Positions 1 through 12,272 are shown, counted from the stretch's first letter. The stretch is 64,000 bases of DNA from Przewalskia tangutica (GCA_029844215.1 CM056725.1:59309609-59373608), one strand, 5' to 3'. Numbers and translations: made by a program. The notes: generated by a model from the sequence alone, not told the origin.

Positions 1-750
1 TGGAGATTTTCCTAGGGTTTCGGTTTGGTGGTGACGGTAAGTATAATAGTATTTACAGGCTTTTCGTATAGGTATAACCTTAGAATGCAACAAGGTATAT
101 GGCTAAGGTAATTTGGGCATTATAACAATACTTTTGAGAGTATTTCTACACCACGAGGGTACCTCACGAGAACACCCCAGGTAGGGGTGTGCTCTCGTAG
201 AAGGCCACTAGGAGGGGAAAGTACCCTCTCGGCCACTAGGCCTCACGAAAGGGGAGGAAAGCTCGGCTGGAAACAAGAAAAGGAGGAAGGCTTTCAAGAC
301 TTGGTGATTTTGGAATGGATGAAGTCTTGAGCTTAGGGGTATTTATAGCAAAACCAAAGGCCAACCAATGGCCAAGATCAAGCCATGTGCAAGGCAAGTG
401 TAAGGCCAAGATCAAGCCATGTGCACCTAACCTACTCCAAAACACTCCACAAAACAAGGCACAATTCAAGGCCATAAAGTGGTCCATTTCGGCCAGGTTG
501 CCGCCCTTGCTTCGATGTGAGGTGACACATGTCACCCTCCGTTGGTCAAAAATGTTCGTCTCTCGGAAAAATCCGCAAAAATTAAAAATGGCATAGCGGA
601 AATTCCCCTACGAAAAGGCGTGAAAGCGTTTAGTCGAAAAAGCGACTCAAAGCGGGTGTTGTGAACAAAATTAATTCGGCCAAGCCTTAGTACAAGTTTC
701 AAATTTTCTACGTCGTCCTTACGTACATACTGCGGAAATACGGTATAACA
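1..750 (-). repeat. E1 3' LTR, partial (TATA region and LTR start)
   Basis: This is the U3 end of the LTR in minus orientation. It ends ...GGAAATACGGTATAACA, the complement of the family LTR start TGTTATACC. It matches the right part of the E1 5' LTR at 5990-6764. Confidence 0.88.
340..347 (-). promoter_or_regulatory. LTR TATA box (E1 3' LTR)
   Basis: TATAAATA on the minus strand, inside the family context CTATAAATACCCC, about 400 bp from the LTR start. The same box is found in most LTRs of the window. Confidence 0.65.
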
Positions 751-782
751 TTCTCCTCGCCAGAAACATTCGTCCGAATGTT
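751..782 (-). other. E1 polypurine tract and adjoining hairpin
   Basis: The tract abuts the 3' LTR (primer for plus-strand synthesis by known LTR-element biology). It is damaged here (TTCTCCTCGCC on the plus strand, against TTCTCCCCTCCTT in E2). The inverted repeat AACATTCG/CGAATGTT next to it is intact. Confidence 0.7.
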
Positions 783-2412
783 CCTTCTAAGTCTCAAAAC
801 AAGCGTGCGCGGTATAGTCTTCACTACTATACTTACGAAAACAAACACGCCACGTCGCCACGGAAACACCCAAGCAAAATACCTCCATCCAAGTCCACGA
901 GAAACACCTCTATCATAACCACAAACACTTCTCACGGGTTTAAAATATACCTCCTTCGCACCTTCTCTTTACAAAGAAATGATCACACCTATGCTCGCCA
1001 TACATGCTCGCTTCTCTTTTTACTCGTCGTAGATACCACTTTGTCACTTTGCACGAGGCATTAACCTTCTCGGCGACCCAACAAATGGTACCACTGCGTC
1101 GATCCCCGAGGATGTCGTATACTCGAACTCTTTCCACATTTCTGATACTGCTTCAGTTTCCAAAACTCTGGGTTACTATCTCTAACGTGGTCATTATTAA
1201 CTGGGAACACTCTGGATGGATCTCCGATACTTTCCCGAACATAACACGACGAGCATGGGCCTTGCCTCCTAAGTCGGACGGCAAATGCTAACATATAGGC
1301 AACTGGCCTATTCTTCACATGAACTCAAAGGGCCCAAGTAACTCGGGCTAAGTCCTCTCTGTATTCCAAACTCGTCGCTGACGGGGTGGTACCTTGAAGA
1401 CCGACCGTCGGCTGAACTCTAGCGTCGTCGCCGATTATCCGCACAATTCCTCCGAGCTGCGAACTTCTTCTAGACAAGCGCACTATCCGATCTGCTGGAA
1501 CAAGCCTGAACCAACTAACTGAACCTTGCCAACATCGAACAAATCGACCGACAACTTACACTTCCGCCCTTACAAGGCTTCATAAGGCGATATCCGAACA
1601 CTGAAATGGTAGATCAAACACTACCTCCACAGAGACAACAATCCCAACGACTACCTCGAAATCCGCACCGGCGAGGCGAATGCGGTCGAGACTCACTGAG
1701 TTCTTAACCTGCTGGTAAACTTTTAGAAGGCGAAAAATAGCCTGACACGGGCTTCATGCGACATAAGGTGAAGGTAGGCACCGTCGACGCTTACAACCTT
1801 TACGATAAAACAATCTTGCGAGTAAGCGATCTTTGCTAGAAGACAAGGCGGTGACCTCGCCGGTCGACTCTTTGGTCGAATCGTCCACGAACTCGTCTGT
1901 TGGTTAGCGAACATGGGCCTAACACCTCGTGACCCTACCTGCAGGCGGGACCACCACTGACCCGCCACCAAACTGGCGGGTTGACCCATGGCGTGGCCTC
2001 AACCCGACCCGGCAACGCGCATCATACTAGCTCCCCGAACCGGAACAATCTCACTAATCACGTTACGAAAACCTAGCGGTCTTCTTAGCTCAACTACCCT
2101 CTTTCATTCCACACTACTAGGGACCTGTCCCAACATAACTCACGTGCACTATGCACTCAGATAAAGTCAAACATAACACTACACCTTTTTTCCTCGAGAT
2201 GGCCTCACCTCTAAGGTCTCTACGTATAAAGCTCTAAGGCTCACACTTTCTCTATCCCCCAAAATCTTACTCGGTTAAACAACCATGATTTCAAATTACA
2301 ACTAACACACTGCTATCAGAACATAGCACCTAAGGTATACTCACCTTATCACCTATACAAAACTACAGAGGTTAAGGATAGATCTATATCTCTGCTTCAC
2401 TCCTTAGTCGTT
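783..2412 (-). other. E1 non-coding 3' region
   Basis: No credible coding frame. It contains the family's conserved 3' block, including a stretch near 1870-1950 that aligns with 8370-8440, 18505-18570 and the complement of 30040-30100. It is longer than in sister copies, and parts at about 950-1700 are poorly alignable. Confidence 0.6.
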
Positions 2413-3142
2413 CTAATCAAACACCTTGCGTGAGCGCATGCCGAGGAGATGACAAACTACCCACCGATCACGAAGGCTAAGTCCTCCTACAAGGACACTC
2501 GCCGACACGGACCACGGCGGTCGTATGCAACAAGTACCCGACCTAAAGATGACATTCCCGGGATGGCGTGCATCGCTGAGCGGAAGCCACGGAGTTCGAC
2601 CAACTCCTGCACACCCCGAACGTCCTGAAATTTGTAGAAGACCACTCTGCACTGGCGGAGGTGCATATCTAACCTGCTGGGGAGGCGACTCGCCTCGAAA
2701 GTTACCAAAGGACCTTCTTTGCTCTGGCCTCTTCTCGTCGCCCGTTAACGTCGATCTCTACACGTCTCGGCCTGCTGCGCATAAGCCCGTACACAGGTCA
2801 TGCTCAAGCCTAACTGAAGAATTATTCTTGCACAACCCTCTTATAGATAGTCCTCAAGACTCGCGGTACATCGGTATACTCTCTGGTAGCCAAATCTATA
2901 GCTAATGCGAGGTTACCTCTTTGCAATCTATATTCACCGTTCGGTCGTGGGCGAAGGTTCAAATATCATGGTCGCGATGAGGCTGCTGTAGTCGTGCTAA
3001 ACTCTGCTGGGCTAGTGGCGTCGCAGAACTCCCGAATGAAGCACCACCCAAGGTGAAGATTGGGCCGTGCCTCGTGACCCTCAGTACTCGACTCGCGGCT
3101 CGCCTTGCCTTGCCTCTGGGCGGGTTGCCTACGCGGAGGCAT
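2413..3142 (-). pseudogene. gag remnant of E1
   Basis: The start ATG at 3142 begins MPPR, as in the sister gag genes. Downstream only short pieces are recognisable: a stretch matching the glycine- and proline-rich linker after the gag core near 2700, then a broken copy of the first zinc knuckle (a recognisable RHPG near 2560). The Retrotrans_gag core is missing and frames change several times. At about 730 nt it is far shorter than the roughly 1.2 kb gag of E8. Some frame changes may be base-call errors, but the missing core is a real deletion. A non-functional capsid gene is the simplest reading. Confidence 0.7.
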
Positions 3143-3249
3143 AGCGATAAGGAAAGAAATACGTTCGGAGGATCCAACTTACAACACGGCTCTAAGGCAC
3201 GATCTCGAGTGAGAAGAATAGAAACCAATCCTAAATATCATATAGCCTC

Positions 3250-3283
3250 GATTATTGGTGTGGTGCACAACACACCGATAATC
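3250..3283 (-). promoter_or_regulatory. Leader hairpin with GTGCAC loop (E1)
   Basis: On the element strand: outer stem GATTAT/ATAATC, C-A mismatch, inner stem GGTGTG/CACACC, loop TTGTGCAC. Compared with P1, the second inner pair is G-C instead of A-T, a compensatory change. It lies between primer site and gag. Confidence 0.7.
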
Positions 3284-3327
3284 AAGACTCTGCGATCTGA
3301 TGCGTAGACACTTTCCGAGGATTAATC

Positions 3328-3338
3328 GCTCGATACCA
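3328..3338 (-). other. E1 primer-binding site (tRNA-Met type)
   Basis: Complement of GCTCGATACCA, i.e. TGGTATCGAGC, where sister copies have TGGTATCAGAGC. It lies a few bases inside the 5' LTR. The lost base fits the CAG-to-CG artefact. Confidence 0.75.
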
Positions 3339-4109
3339 CTTTTGTCACGACCAAATCGGGCGTGGATCGTGCCTTACCGGGCACCCTAGTGACACAACAT
3401 CAGTAATCACGGAACATAAAACACATACATGAAATGACAAGTACAAAGCGATGTCGAGGAAAACTTGCCTTTCGGCATATATAAATAACAACTTTACAAA
3501 TGAGCAGTTTAATCCTTTTTACAAACCACGCCTGGCGATACTACGGACCTAAGAATGATACGACAACAATGGCGGGACGGGGCCCACAAACCACGAATGT
3601 AAACACTTACGACGGCGGACTATACGGCTGATAAGCCTCGGAGAAGCGGAGCTTCCCAAGCTAGCGTGACCACGAGAGCTAGGATCAACGGCGGTGTACC
3701 TCGACTGCGGCATGAGCGGCCCCGAGGTCGATGCAACAGTGCAGTATGTGGCGAAATACATCTTGTAAATGAAATCATAGCGATCATATAAAGCGGGAGA
3801 CATGTATGATAACCAAACTACGATTTCTGACAAAGCGATCGTGTCAAGTCGAGGACTCACGCCCTCAGTCATCACTCAAGTATAACAATGGGTCTCGGGC
3901 CCACAACATCAATCATGCGTGGGATACCTTCCGCCAGTCGGCGATCATGATATAAAAGCACCAGGAACACACCGAACACGGGTCCCACTGTGTCATAATA
4001 AAGCATGCGGGGTAAGTGCGAAGGCATAGCCGACTACTAAAAACCCAGTACCAACAAGGTCATGAATCGTATCATAAGATCTGTCTAGGCGTCACATGAT
4101 CAAAGCGGC

Positions 4110-4400
4110 CACTTGCGCGCAGATCGATGTCTGCGTCTAACCACGGAACTCCCGCGACTCGCGTAGGCCAATCTCATCGCGGCCGCGTAGGCATTCCGCG
4201 TCGAGGGTAGCTACTCCCGGCGTCGTCGCCACGACTTCGCGATCCGCGTAGCCCACAAGGACCGCGTGCCCATAAGGGCGTACACTAACACGGAACTCTC
4301 GTAGTTCCGCGTAGGCCGGGACTGCGTGAGGTATTCTCGAATCATAGGTCCATCGACCGCTTTGAGTCTACCGCGTCGGAGGCGGCAACCCGGAATCATC
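4110..4400 (-). repeat. GC-rich diverged tandem block in E1 LTR
   Basis: Repeated phrases such as CGCGTAGGC and GGAACTC(C/T)CG. It corresponds on the other strand to the block at 52530-52840 in the solo LTR. It occupies the minisatellite slot used by other repeat families in sister LTRs. Confidence 0.55.
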
Positions 4401-5421
4401 TCAAGAGATGAATGCCACAATACTATCATAACGATCGATAGTTAATAAGCACAATCAAGGAAACCCTTCACACAAACATCACAAGATACTAACACACGTA
4501 GCATCCCAACACGCGTTTACTTATCAACGCAATCAAGAAAGTATTACAAGGCTATCACAAACCAATACAATCAAGTTGTTCACACAAGGTACCTTCTACT
4601 ATATGATTAACAAAATCGGGTTTTATCCCCAAAGTACTTCATACATCAACTCTTTAAAAGATACGTTACTTTCACAATGTCACACAATACGTAGTATAAA
4701 ATAGAGTGACTATCCTTTTAAAGTAAATCAATTACTTCTCTTTGTAAAATCAAGTAGCAACATTCTTTTCCAATGATCAAGTTTGCCTAATTTCCAATGT
4801 TCAAGTTTCTCATTTTAGAAAGGTTTAGTAGTTCATAGTCTTATTCATTTGAGAATATAATTCTCCTTAAAACTATCCGAGAAACATAAGTCTTATATGT
4901 GAGTAGGATATTCTTGTTTATAACAATCTTATTACATGACCATGATCTAGGAAATATCATTTTGTCTCATCTTAGCTTATGCGGATGGAAGTTTCTCTTG
5001 GTTTTAATAATACTTAATTAGTCAAAACATTTCCTTTTATTAACTGCGATGGTTTGTCGATACACATTCGATTTCAAATCGATAAAACATTCTTAAGCGT
5101 TATACCTAACTTCCCATAAAGCTAGTATAACTCTTAAGTTTTTCAAAACCAAGTATATTACTTCTTCTTTCAAAATGATTCAAAAATCTTTTGAAATACT
5201 TCAAGTTCTTTATTAACACATAACAAGCGCTTATAGTTCAAATCAGTTACCTTTTTTAAAAACCACATGTATTTTCTTACCGACATAAAGCTGTTATAAC
5301 CAACTTCCCATAAAGCCGTTATAACACTTTATGTTTTAAACCACTCAAACACATTTAGCACGTATCGTCTCCGTACTACATAGTTCACACATATCATGCT
5401 AGAAGAGATAGGAAGAGGTTC

Positions 5422-5429
5422 ACATACCT
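5422..5429 (-). promoter_or_regulatory. Conserved LTR splice donor (E1)
   Basis: AGGTATGT on the minus strand in the block CGCGAGGTATGTGAACC, matching the plant donor consensus AG|GTATGT. Splicing is inferred from conservation. Confidence 0.5.
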
Positions 5430-6346
5430 CGCGGCAGTATCGACTAATAGCAAAACGCTCAAGTACTTCCAATCGGCTACTCCTTAAGCCACGTGGATCG
5501 CGCCACACGTAGTACTTCAACCTATAAGGCCACAAGCGCTTATTAGTGTCTAGATCCGCCGTAGCACATTCTACGAAAATTCGGCACCTCCCCATGACAG
5601 CGTAAATCTCCTCTCTATCGAGGCGGCTACCAAGCCAACCGGGGTTATACAACTAACCCTAACGGTACAATTCTACTCCACGGTACTACACAAGTCTCCG
5701 TAATACAACCCTATGTAATTCTGATTCGAGATTCTTCTTTAAATTCGGGCTTAAGTCGCAAGACATTGCGATAACTACGTTCGATTCATATATAGTATAC
5801 TTCAACTATATATTCTACAATATGTAATTTCCAATTACAATAGAGGACAAGATATTTACCTCAATAAGCCCATAATTATCCAAGTATAAAGTCGATCTGG
5901 GCAATCGTTTAGCTCCGACTCCGAGCGCTCAACCATTCTAAACCATCCTAGAAGTTCTAACCAACTTCTACACAATACTCAACGGACTATGGAGATTTTC
6001 CTAGGGTTTCGGTTTGGTACCGACGGTAAGTATAATAGTATTTCGGGCTTTTAGATAGGTATAACCTTAGAATGCAACAAGGTATATGGCTAAGGTAATT
6101 TGGGCATTATAACAATACTTTAGAGAGTATTTCTACACCACCAAGGGGGGGTACCTCACGAGAACACCCCAAGGTAGGGGGGGGGGGGGTGTGCTCTCGT
6201 AGAAGGCCACTAGGAGGGGAAAGTACCTCTCTGCCACTAGGCCTCACGGTGGGGAGGAAAGCTCACGGCTAGAGCACAAGAAAAGGAGGAAGGCTTTCAA
6301 GACTTGGTGATTTTTGGAATGGATGAAGTCTTCAAGCTTAGGGGGG

Positions 6347-6354
6347 TATTTATA
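6347..6354 (-). promoter_or_regulatory. LTR TATA box (E1 5' LTR)
   Basis: TATAAATA on the minus strand, in GCTATAAATACCCCCC. It is the only promoter-like box in the U3 part of the LTR and would drive E1. Confidence 0.7.
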
Positions 6355-6764
6355 GCAAAACCAAAGGCCAACCAATGGCCAAGATCAAGCCATGTGCAAG
6401 GCAAGTGTAAGGCCAAGATCAAGCCATGTGCACCCTAACCCTACTCCACAAAACACTCCACAAAACAAGGCACAATTCAAGGCCATAAAGTGGTCCATTT
6501 CGGCCAAGGGTTGCCGCCCCTTGCTTCGATGTGAGGTGACACATGTCACCCTCCGCTGGTCAAAAATGTTTCGTCTCTCGGAAAAATCCGCAAAATTAAA
6601 AATGGCATAGCGGAAATTCCCTACGAAAGTCAGAAAAGCGTTTCGTCGAAAAACGACTCAAAACGGGTGTTGTGAACAAAATTAATTCGGCCAAGCCTTA
6701 GTACAAGTTTCAAATTTTCTACGTACGTCCTTACGTACATACTCTGGAAATACGGGGTATAACA

Positions 6765-8095
6765 CTATATATATATCCTTGTAAAATACTTCCAGATTCT
6801 TATTATTCAGGCTTAAGTCAAAAGACATTGCCACACGTAAGTCTACCGTACTATATATATATTCTTGTAAAATATCATGCTCAAGAGTATAGGAAGAATC
6901 ACATACCTCGCGACGATTATCGACTATAAGCAAAACGCTCCTCGGCTATAACCCGGCTAGCCTTGTCCACCTTCCAAGTAGTATATGCTACTCGCAGAAC
7001 ATTCAACCAATAAAGGTTATCAGTCTCTACTAAATACACAGTCCTATGTAAGTACAGTTTAATCTTCTACTTATATATTCTTCTGATGTGATTTCAGTTC
7101 AAGTCTTTTCTGTAATATCCTTCTATTACAGTTCAATTCTCTTCTATGAATCTTATATTTATTTCAATACTACTACAGTATGTAATTCCCAATTACAATA
7201 GAAGGACAGTAGTATTTACCTCGATGAGCCCAAAATTATCCAAGTTTAAAGTCGATCCTGAGCAAGGTTTAGCTCCTACTCCGTGCTCTCCAACCCGCTC
7301 CAAACAACCCTTAGAAGTTCTACGCAACTTCTTCTTAACACTTCAACCGACTATGAAGGTTTTCCTTAGGGTTTCGTTTAGTGGCTAAAGGAAGTATAAT
7401 AGTATTTTTCGGGCTCTACGTAGAGAGGTAACTTTGGAAAGTACTACAAGGTATAAGGGCTAGAGTATTTTGGCATTATAACAATACTAGGAGAGTATTT
7501 CTATACCAAAAAAGGGGGGTATTATACGAAACCAACTAGGCTAGGGGGGGGTACCCCTCTCGGCCAAAGCTTTCTCAAGGGGGGGGGGGGGAGGGGATTT
7601 GGACGAACAAAACTCTCAAAAGGGGGAGGTATTTCAAGACTTGGAAATGATTTTTGGATGAAGAAAGTCTTCAAGTTAGAGGGGTATTTATAGGTCAAGC
7701 AATGGCCAACCAATGGCCAAGATCAATCCAAGTGTCATGCAAGTGTAGGGTCAAGATTTAACCATGTGTACCTTATCCATCTACCACACCAACTTGCACA
7801 AAATATCCTACCTAACCAATGCCACCCAATCGTCCATTACCGCCCACAATTTCTTCCAATGTGAGGGTGACTGTCACCCTCCCGTTGGTCCAAAATGTTT
7901 CGTCTCTCGGAAAAATCCGCAAAAATAAAAAATGACATAGCCGGAATTTTCCCTTCGCAAGTTTAGTAAAACGTTTCGTCGAAAAACGATTCTTTTCGGC
8001 ACTTGTGCCCAAATTTCGATCCTTGCCAATCCTTAAGGCTTAAATTATTATACGTACGCCCTCACATACATACTCTGAAAATACGGGGTATAACA
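6765..8095 (-). repeat. E2 3' LTR, part right of the E1 insertion
   Basis: Corresponds to 12127-13438 of the E2 5' LTR. It carries the donor block near 6900, G-runs at 7514-7592, and ends ACGGGGTATAACA. Confidence 0.87.
7685..7692 (-). promoter_or_regulatory. LTR TATA box (E2 3' LTR)
   Basis: TATAAATA on the minus strand in CCTATAAATACCCC. Confidence 0.65.
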
Positions 8096-8130
8096 TTCTC
8101 CCCTCCTTAGAAACATTCGTCCCGAATGTT
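8096..8130 (-). other. E2 polypurine tract and hairpin
   Basis: AAGGAGGGGAGAA (8096-8108, minus strand) directly abuts the 3' LTR. The inverted repeat AACATTCG-GGA-CGAATGTT (8112-8130) lies next to it. Same arrangement as in P1, E5 and E8. Confidence 0.85.
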
Positions 8131-8887
8131 CCTTCTCAAGACGGATAACGATAAAGTTCCTCTAACAAGTTGCTAACGACACACCTGGCCATGAAATAAC
8201 ACACGTTCTCTTCCTTCCTTTCTCGTCGTACCCTTCTCGAACTCTTCTTAGTACACGCATACACTTCACCAATAATGCATTGCGAAACTTTGGAGTCACT
8301 ACCTCCAAACTTGGTCATCTTACTAGCTTCACTTTCCTCTAAGGCCACTCCCGGCCTTCACGAACCGATTCTGGTCGAACGCATCCACGAATTCATACGA
8401 TGGTCATCTAACTTGGGCCTAGCACCCTCGTGACCCTACCACCTGGCGGGACCACCCGGTGACCCCACTCGAAGCAGCCGCGGGTTGGCGCAACATGGCC
8501 CCAACCCGACCCACTTAACGCATCAATCTCTTGTTTCCCGATCCGGAACAATCTTACCTATACAGGTCATGAAAGCTACCACTTCCATTTTACACTACCC
8601 AAGGAATTTTCCCACAATTACTCCACGTATACTTATACATTCTGACAAAGATAACCCGCAAAGTCTTGTACTCAAGACGGCCTTACATCTAAGGTCTCAA
8701 CTGTAATATTCTAAGGTTCATCATTATCTCACCCCCAGGCTTACCCTTTCTCACTAGCCAGGTTTTGAAATCACATTTTAGCACAAATCTATCCGAACAT
8801 AACACTAAACACCTCATCATAACATCAATACATACAAGTCTCTAGAGGGTTAAGGATATACCTAAAAATAGGCGGTTCAAAGGACCG
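8131..8887 (-). other. E2 non-coding 3' region
   Basis: About 760 bp without a credible frame. It includes the conserved block at 8360-8500 shared with E1, E3, E5, P1 and E8. Confidence 0.65.
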
Positions 8888-9929
8888 CTAAAACTGGGAA
8901 CTTCCACCGCGACCTCTACCGTGGCCTGCCGGTGTATGAACATCCTGCCTAGCTATGGAGGGCGAAGAACCATGGCCCGATCCCGTAGTTCGTGCTATCC
9001 TACCAGCTACCCACGTCGGACGGTCTCGAGATGGCCCTGTTGGCGCAAGAATAACAATCTCCCAAGTTAGTACGACACTCTCCCTTATGAAGTTTTCCAC
9101 AACGGCACACTGAGACAAGAGGCGACCTCATCCGCGAGCACTCCTACTCCCCGAAAATCAAACACAGGAGCCCCGACCTGCTCCGAATATCCCGAAGGTC
9201 CCGAAAGCGTGGAGGACCACTGCATCGCGGAGGTACATAACTAGTCTGCTTCGAGGCGGTCCGCCTCGAAAGTCACCAAAGGACCCTGCTGTTCTGGCCC
9301 TCTTCTGCTGATCTTGGTCATTCCGTCGATTTCTCCGCTCCTCACATCCAAGTGCATAAGCATGCATGCGGGCAATGTCTATGCCCGGCTGAAGTGCTAC
9401 ACCCGTACAACTCTCTGCTAGGTAATCATCGAGCCCTGTAACATATCGGTGCACTCGATCCTCCATACTAACGCTTAGGGACGTCTCGCCAATGAGTCGA
9501 ACTCCACATTGTACTCCCGAACCGTACGCCCGTTTATCACGCAGCCGATGCGAACCTAGGACCACTGACTCGGTCTCCGATGCCTTGATCACTCTCATGA
9601 TCCGCTGTAACTGTCGGATGAACTCCTGCGGATCATCCTCAGGCCTCGACCCATAAAACTCTGGCGGGCTACATCTCAGAAAATCCCGTAGCCTCAAACT
9701 ATCTGAACTAGGGTGAACCATCGTGCTCTTTGGGCTGCTGCGTCGGCCTATCCTCAAGTCGCCACAACCACGCCATTAATCGCCACTCCTTGTAACCCAT
9801 CTCCTCGCTGCATCGGTGTGGGACTGGAGGCTCAGGTACTGTGGTCTCTGTAGAGACTGCCGCTGCTCTACTCGCAGCTCCCTCTGCTGCCTTGCCCTTC
9901 TGGGCCCGGGTTGCCTTGCGCGGAGGCAT
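8888..9929 (-). pseudogene. gag of E2, internally deleted
   Basis: The ATG at 9929 begins MPPRKATRAQKGKAAEG, an alanine-rich N-terminus. A shift follows near 9750, then the conserved LRLRDFL and PPEFYGSRPEDDPQEFIRQL segment (about 9725-9610). After GSHRLRD (about 9540) roughly 180 nt are missing: the tryptophan-rich centre of Retrotrans_gag is gone and the frame resumes near MEDRVHRYVTGLDDYLAES. The zinc-knuckle part is scrambled (about 9120-9040) and the C-terminus ends in a Gly-Arg-rich tail (HGRGRGG). It cannot make a normal capsid protein. If E2 moved, it used gag as well as pol from elsewhere. Confidence 0.8.
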
Positions 9930-9931
9930 AA

Positions 9932-9945
9932 CTGGTGAAAACGAA
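9932..9945 (-). promoter_or_regulatory. Possible splice acceptor before gag (E2)
   Basis: Minus strand CGTTTTCACCAG followed by TT and the gag ATG. The pyrimidine-rich CAG 2 nt before the start is conserved in P1, E5 and E8; E4 has TTGCAG-CT-ATG. Confidence 0.45.
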
Positions 9946-10039
9946 GTACGTCAGAGGGGTCCAACTTATCACACAGCTCTAAGGCACGATCTCAGAATGA
10001 GAAGAATAGAAACCAATCCTAAATGTCCTGCAGCCTCCT

Positions 10040-10073
10040 GATTATAGATGTGGTGCACAACACACCGATAATC
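10040..10073 (-). promoter_or_regulatory. Leader hairpin with GTGCAC loop (E2)
   Basis: Outer stem GATTAT/ATAATC, inner stem GGTGTG/CACATC (one G-U pair, intermediate between the E1 and P1 forms), loop TTGTGCAC. Confidence 0.72.
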
Positions 10074-10119
10074 AAGACTCTACTAGACACGGTCTGTAGA
10101 CACTTTCCGAGGATTAACT

Positions 10120-10131
10120 GCTCTGATACCA
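10120..10131 (-). other. E2 primer-binding site
   Basis: Complement reads TGGTATCAGAGC, matching the 3' end of plant initiator tRNA-Met over 12 nt, 4 nt inside the 5' LTR. Confidence 0.85.
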
Positions 10132-10864
10132 CTTTTGTCACGACCCGTGACTGGTGCCTTACCCGGGCACCCAAGTAGTCATACATCAGAGTAATCAGCG
10201 GAACATAAAAACAATACATGAAACAAAATGTGAAATGAGACACATTTTACCTGAGAGAAAATCGCCTTTCGGCATATATATAAATAATTACAAAGTTGAA
10301 CAGTTTAATCCTTACAACCCTGCCCACAACAGTGCTACAGACCTCTAAGATTTATACAACCACTATGACGGGACAGGGCCCCGCCATACCCCTGAATGTA
10401 CAAGAACCTACAGACTCAGGGTAACATACCAAAAGATAAGCCTCCGAAGGAACGGAGCTTCCCAATACGCTGAAATGTGATCCTAACGCGGATCGGCGGT
10501 AGATGTACCTCTACTGCGGCGTGAACGCAGCCCGAAGGAGGTCGAGATAACAGTACCAAGTATGTGAAAGCGTAAAATCATAAATGAAATCATAGCAGTC
10601 TATATAAAGCAGGAGACATGTATGATAACCAAACTACAGTTCACGATAAATAAGCAGTCATGTAAGTCAGGGACTCACGCCCTCAGAGTCATCACTCAAA
10701 TATAACTATGGGTCTCACGCCCGCAACATCAATCATGCCCGTGGAATACCTTCCTCACTGCCGGCAGTCTATGATATAATAACACCAAGGAGTACATATG
10801 AACACCAAGTCCTACCTGATGCCAAAGCCGTACTAACAATACTATACAACCAAACCATGAAGCT

Positions 10865-11095
10865 GACACGGGGCAAGTACGAAAGCCGACTACGGATACA
10901 AGGCGGTCACGTAGTTGGCCAAGGTAAGTAAATCTGAGCTAACTACGGTACCAAGGCGTATCACGAGACTTCGTCACTACACCGAAGCAGGGCAAGTGCG
11001 AGGGCTAACTACCGTACAAGGCCGAATCAGCCACGCGAGACGGGGCAAGTACGAAGCCACCACGGTACCAAGGCGAACATTAAGACACCTCAGGG
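10865..11095 (-). repeat. Minisatellite B in E2 LTR
   Basis: About four imperfect units near 60 bp, each with GGGGCAAGTACGAAAGC and TACCAAGGC phrases. Also in LTRs at 25215-25265, 26097-26155 and 59152-59380. Confidence 0.65.
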
Positions 11096-12264
11096 AGAGC
11101 TAGTCCATGGAATAACACTATCAAGCGAGGCGTGCGGTGGAATTATCCGTCACTGCCGGTACGTCCAAGTAATATCATAACAAATCAGCCGGCCCTCCAT
11201 TGAGAGACGCGGTGGTATAGAAACACAATTCTTGCACAACAAAGGCTATCACAACAAGCATAGGCAAGTTTCACAACAACAAGCATAGGCAAGTTATACA
11301 CAACTCAAGGTACTTTCATTTTTATATCAAGTCCGGGTTTTAACCCTAAAGTACTACGTACGTTAAATTCCTTTTAAAGAGATCCATTCCTTTTATAAAA
11401 GTCACCCGATACCCGTAGTATTAAAATAGAGTGACTCACATTTTTAGGTAAACCAAAACACTTTCCTTTTCAACAACATTCTTTTCCCTAAAGTTTCAGT
11501 TTGCCTAATTTCAATTACTCAAGTCTCTTATTTTAGAAAAGTTTCATAGTTCAATGTCTTAATCTCTTTTAAAACAATTGAGTAACATATGCCATATGTG
11601 TGAGCAGTTTATTCTTGTTTATAACCATCTTATTAAAGCAGCCATGATCTAGAAAATGTAATATCATTTTGTCTCATCTTAGCTTCTATGCAGATGGAGG
11701 TTTCTACTGGTTTTAATAATACTTCATTATTCAATACATTTTCCTTTATTAACGCTGCAGTGGTTTGTCGATACTCATTCTGATTTCCGAAATCAGTTAA
11801 AACATTATTCCTTTTAAAAAAACCAAGTACTCATTACTCACGAATGAGGTTTCACACAAATTTCATATAAATTCATTTAAGTCAAGTCTCTTATCTTTTA
11901 AGATTAAGTCTCTTAACTTCTAAAAATCAGTAAACCATTCTCTTTATCTCTTTTAAGACGTTATACCTAACTTCCCATAAAGCTAGTATAACTCTTATGT
12001 TTTCAAAACCAAGTATTACTCTTCTTTCAAAACGGTTTCTTAATTCTTTTGAAATACTTCAAGATTCTTATTATTCAGGCTTAAGTCAAAAGACATTGCC
12101 GTAACACTACACGTACGTCTACCGTACTATATATATATATCCTTGTAAAATACTTCCAGATTCTTATTATTCAGGCTTAAGTCAAAAGACATTGCCACAC
12201 GTACGTCTACCGTACTATATATATATTCTTGTAAAATATCATGCTCAAGAGTATAGGAAGAATC

Positions 12265-12272
12265 ACATACCT
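12265..12272 (-). promoter_or_regulatory. Conserved LTR splice donor (E2)
   Basis: AGGTATGT (minus) in CGCGAGGTATGTGATTC. With the acceptor at 9932 the predicted intron is about 2.34 kb. Splicing is inferred. Confidence 0.5.

Larger units (their letters stand above)
1..6764 (-). mobile_element. E1: gag-only LTR retrotransposon, 3' LTR cut by window edge
   Basis: Reading right to left: 5' LTR (3343-6764), primer-binding site, leader hairpin, short gag remnant, long 3' region, purine tract and 3' LTR (750-1, continuing outside the window). The interior of about 2.6 kb has no polymerase domain. The right end is followed directly by sequence from the middle of another LTR (compare 12127 onward), so E1 is nested in the 3' LTR of E2. 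The other target-site copy lies outside the window. Many CTG/CAG sites are altered throughout E1, so its coding state is unreliable. Confidence 0.85.
3343..6764 (-). repeat. E1 5' LTR, complete
   Basis: Starts TGTCACGACC and ends GGGGTATAACA on the plus strand, 3422 bp. It contains the conserved splice-donor block (5422-5429), a TATA box at 6347-6354, and G-runs at about 6144-6190 downstream of the promoter. The left third shows the CTG-to-TCG pattern (GGATCGTGCC for GACTGGTGCC). Confidence 0.88.
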
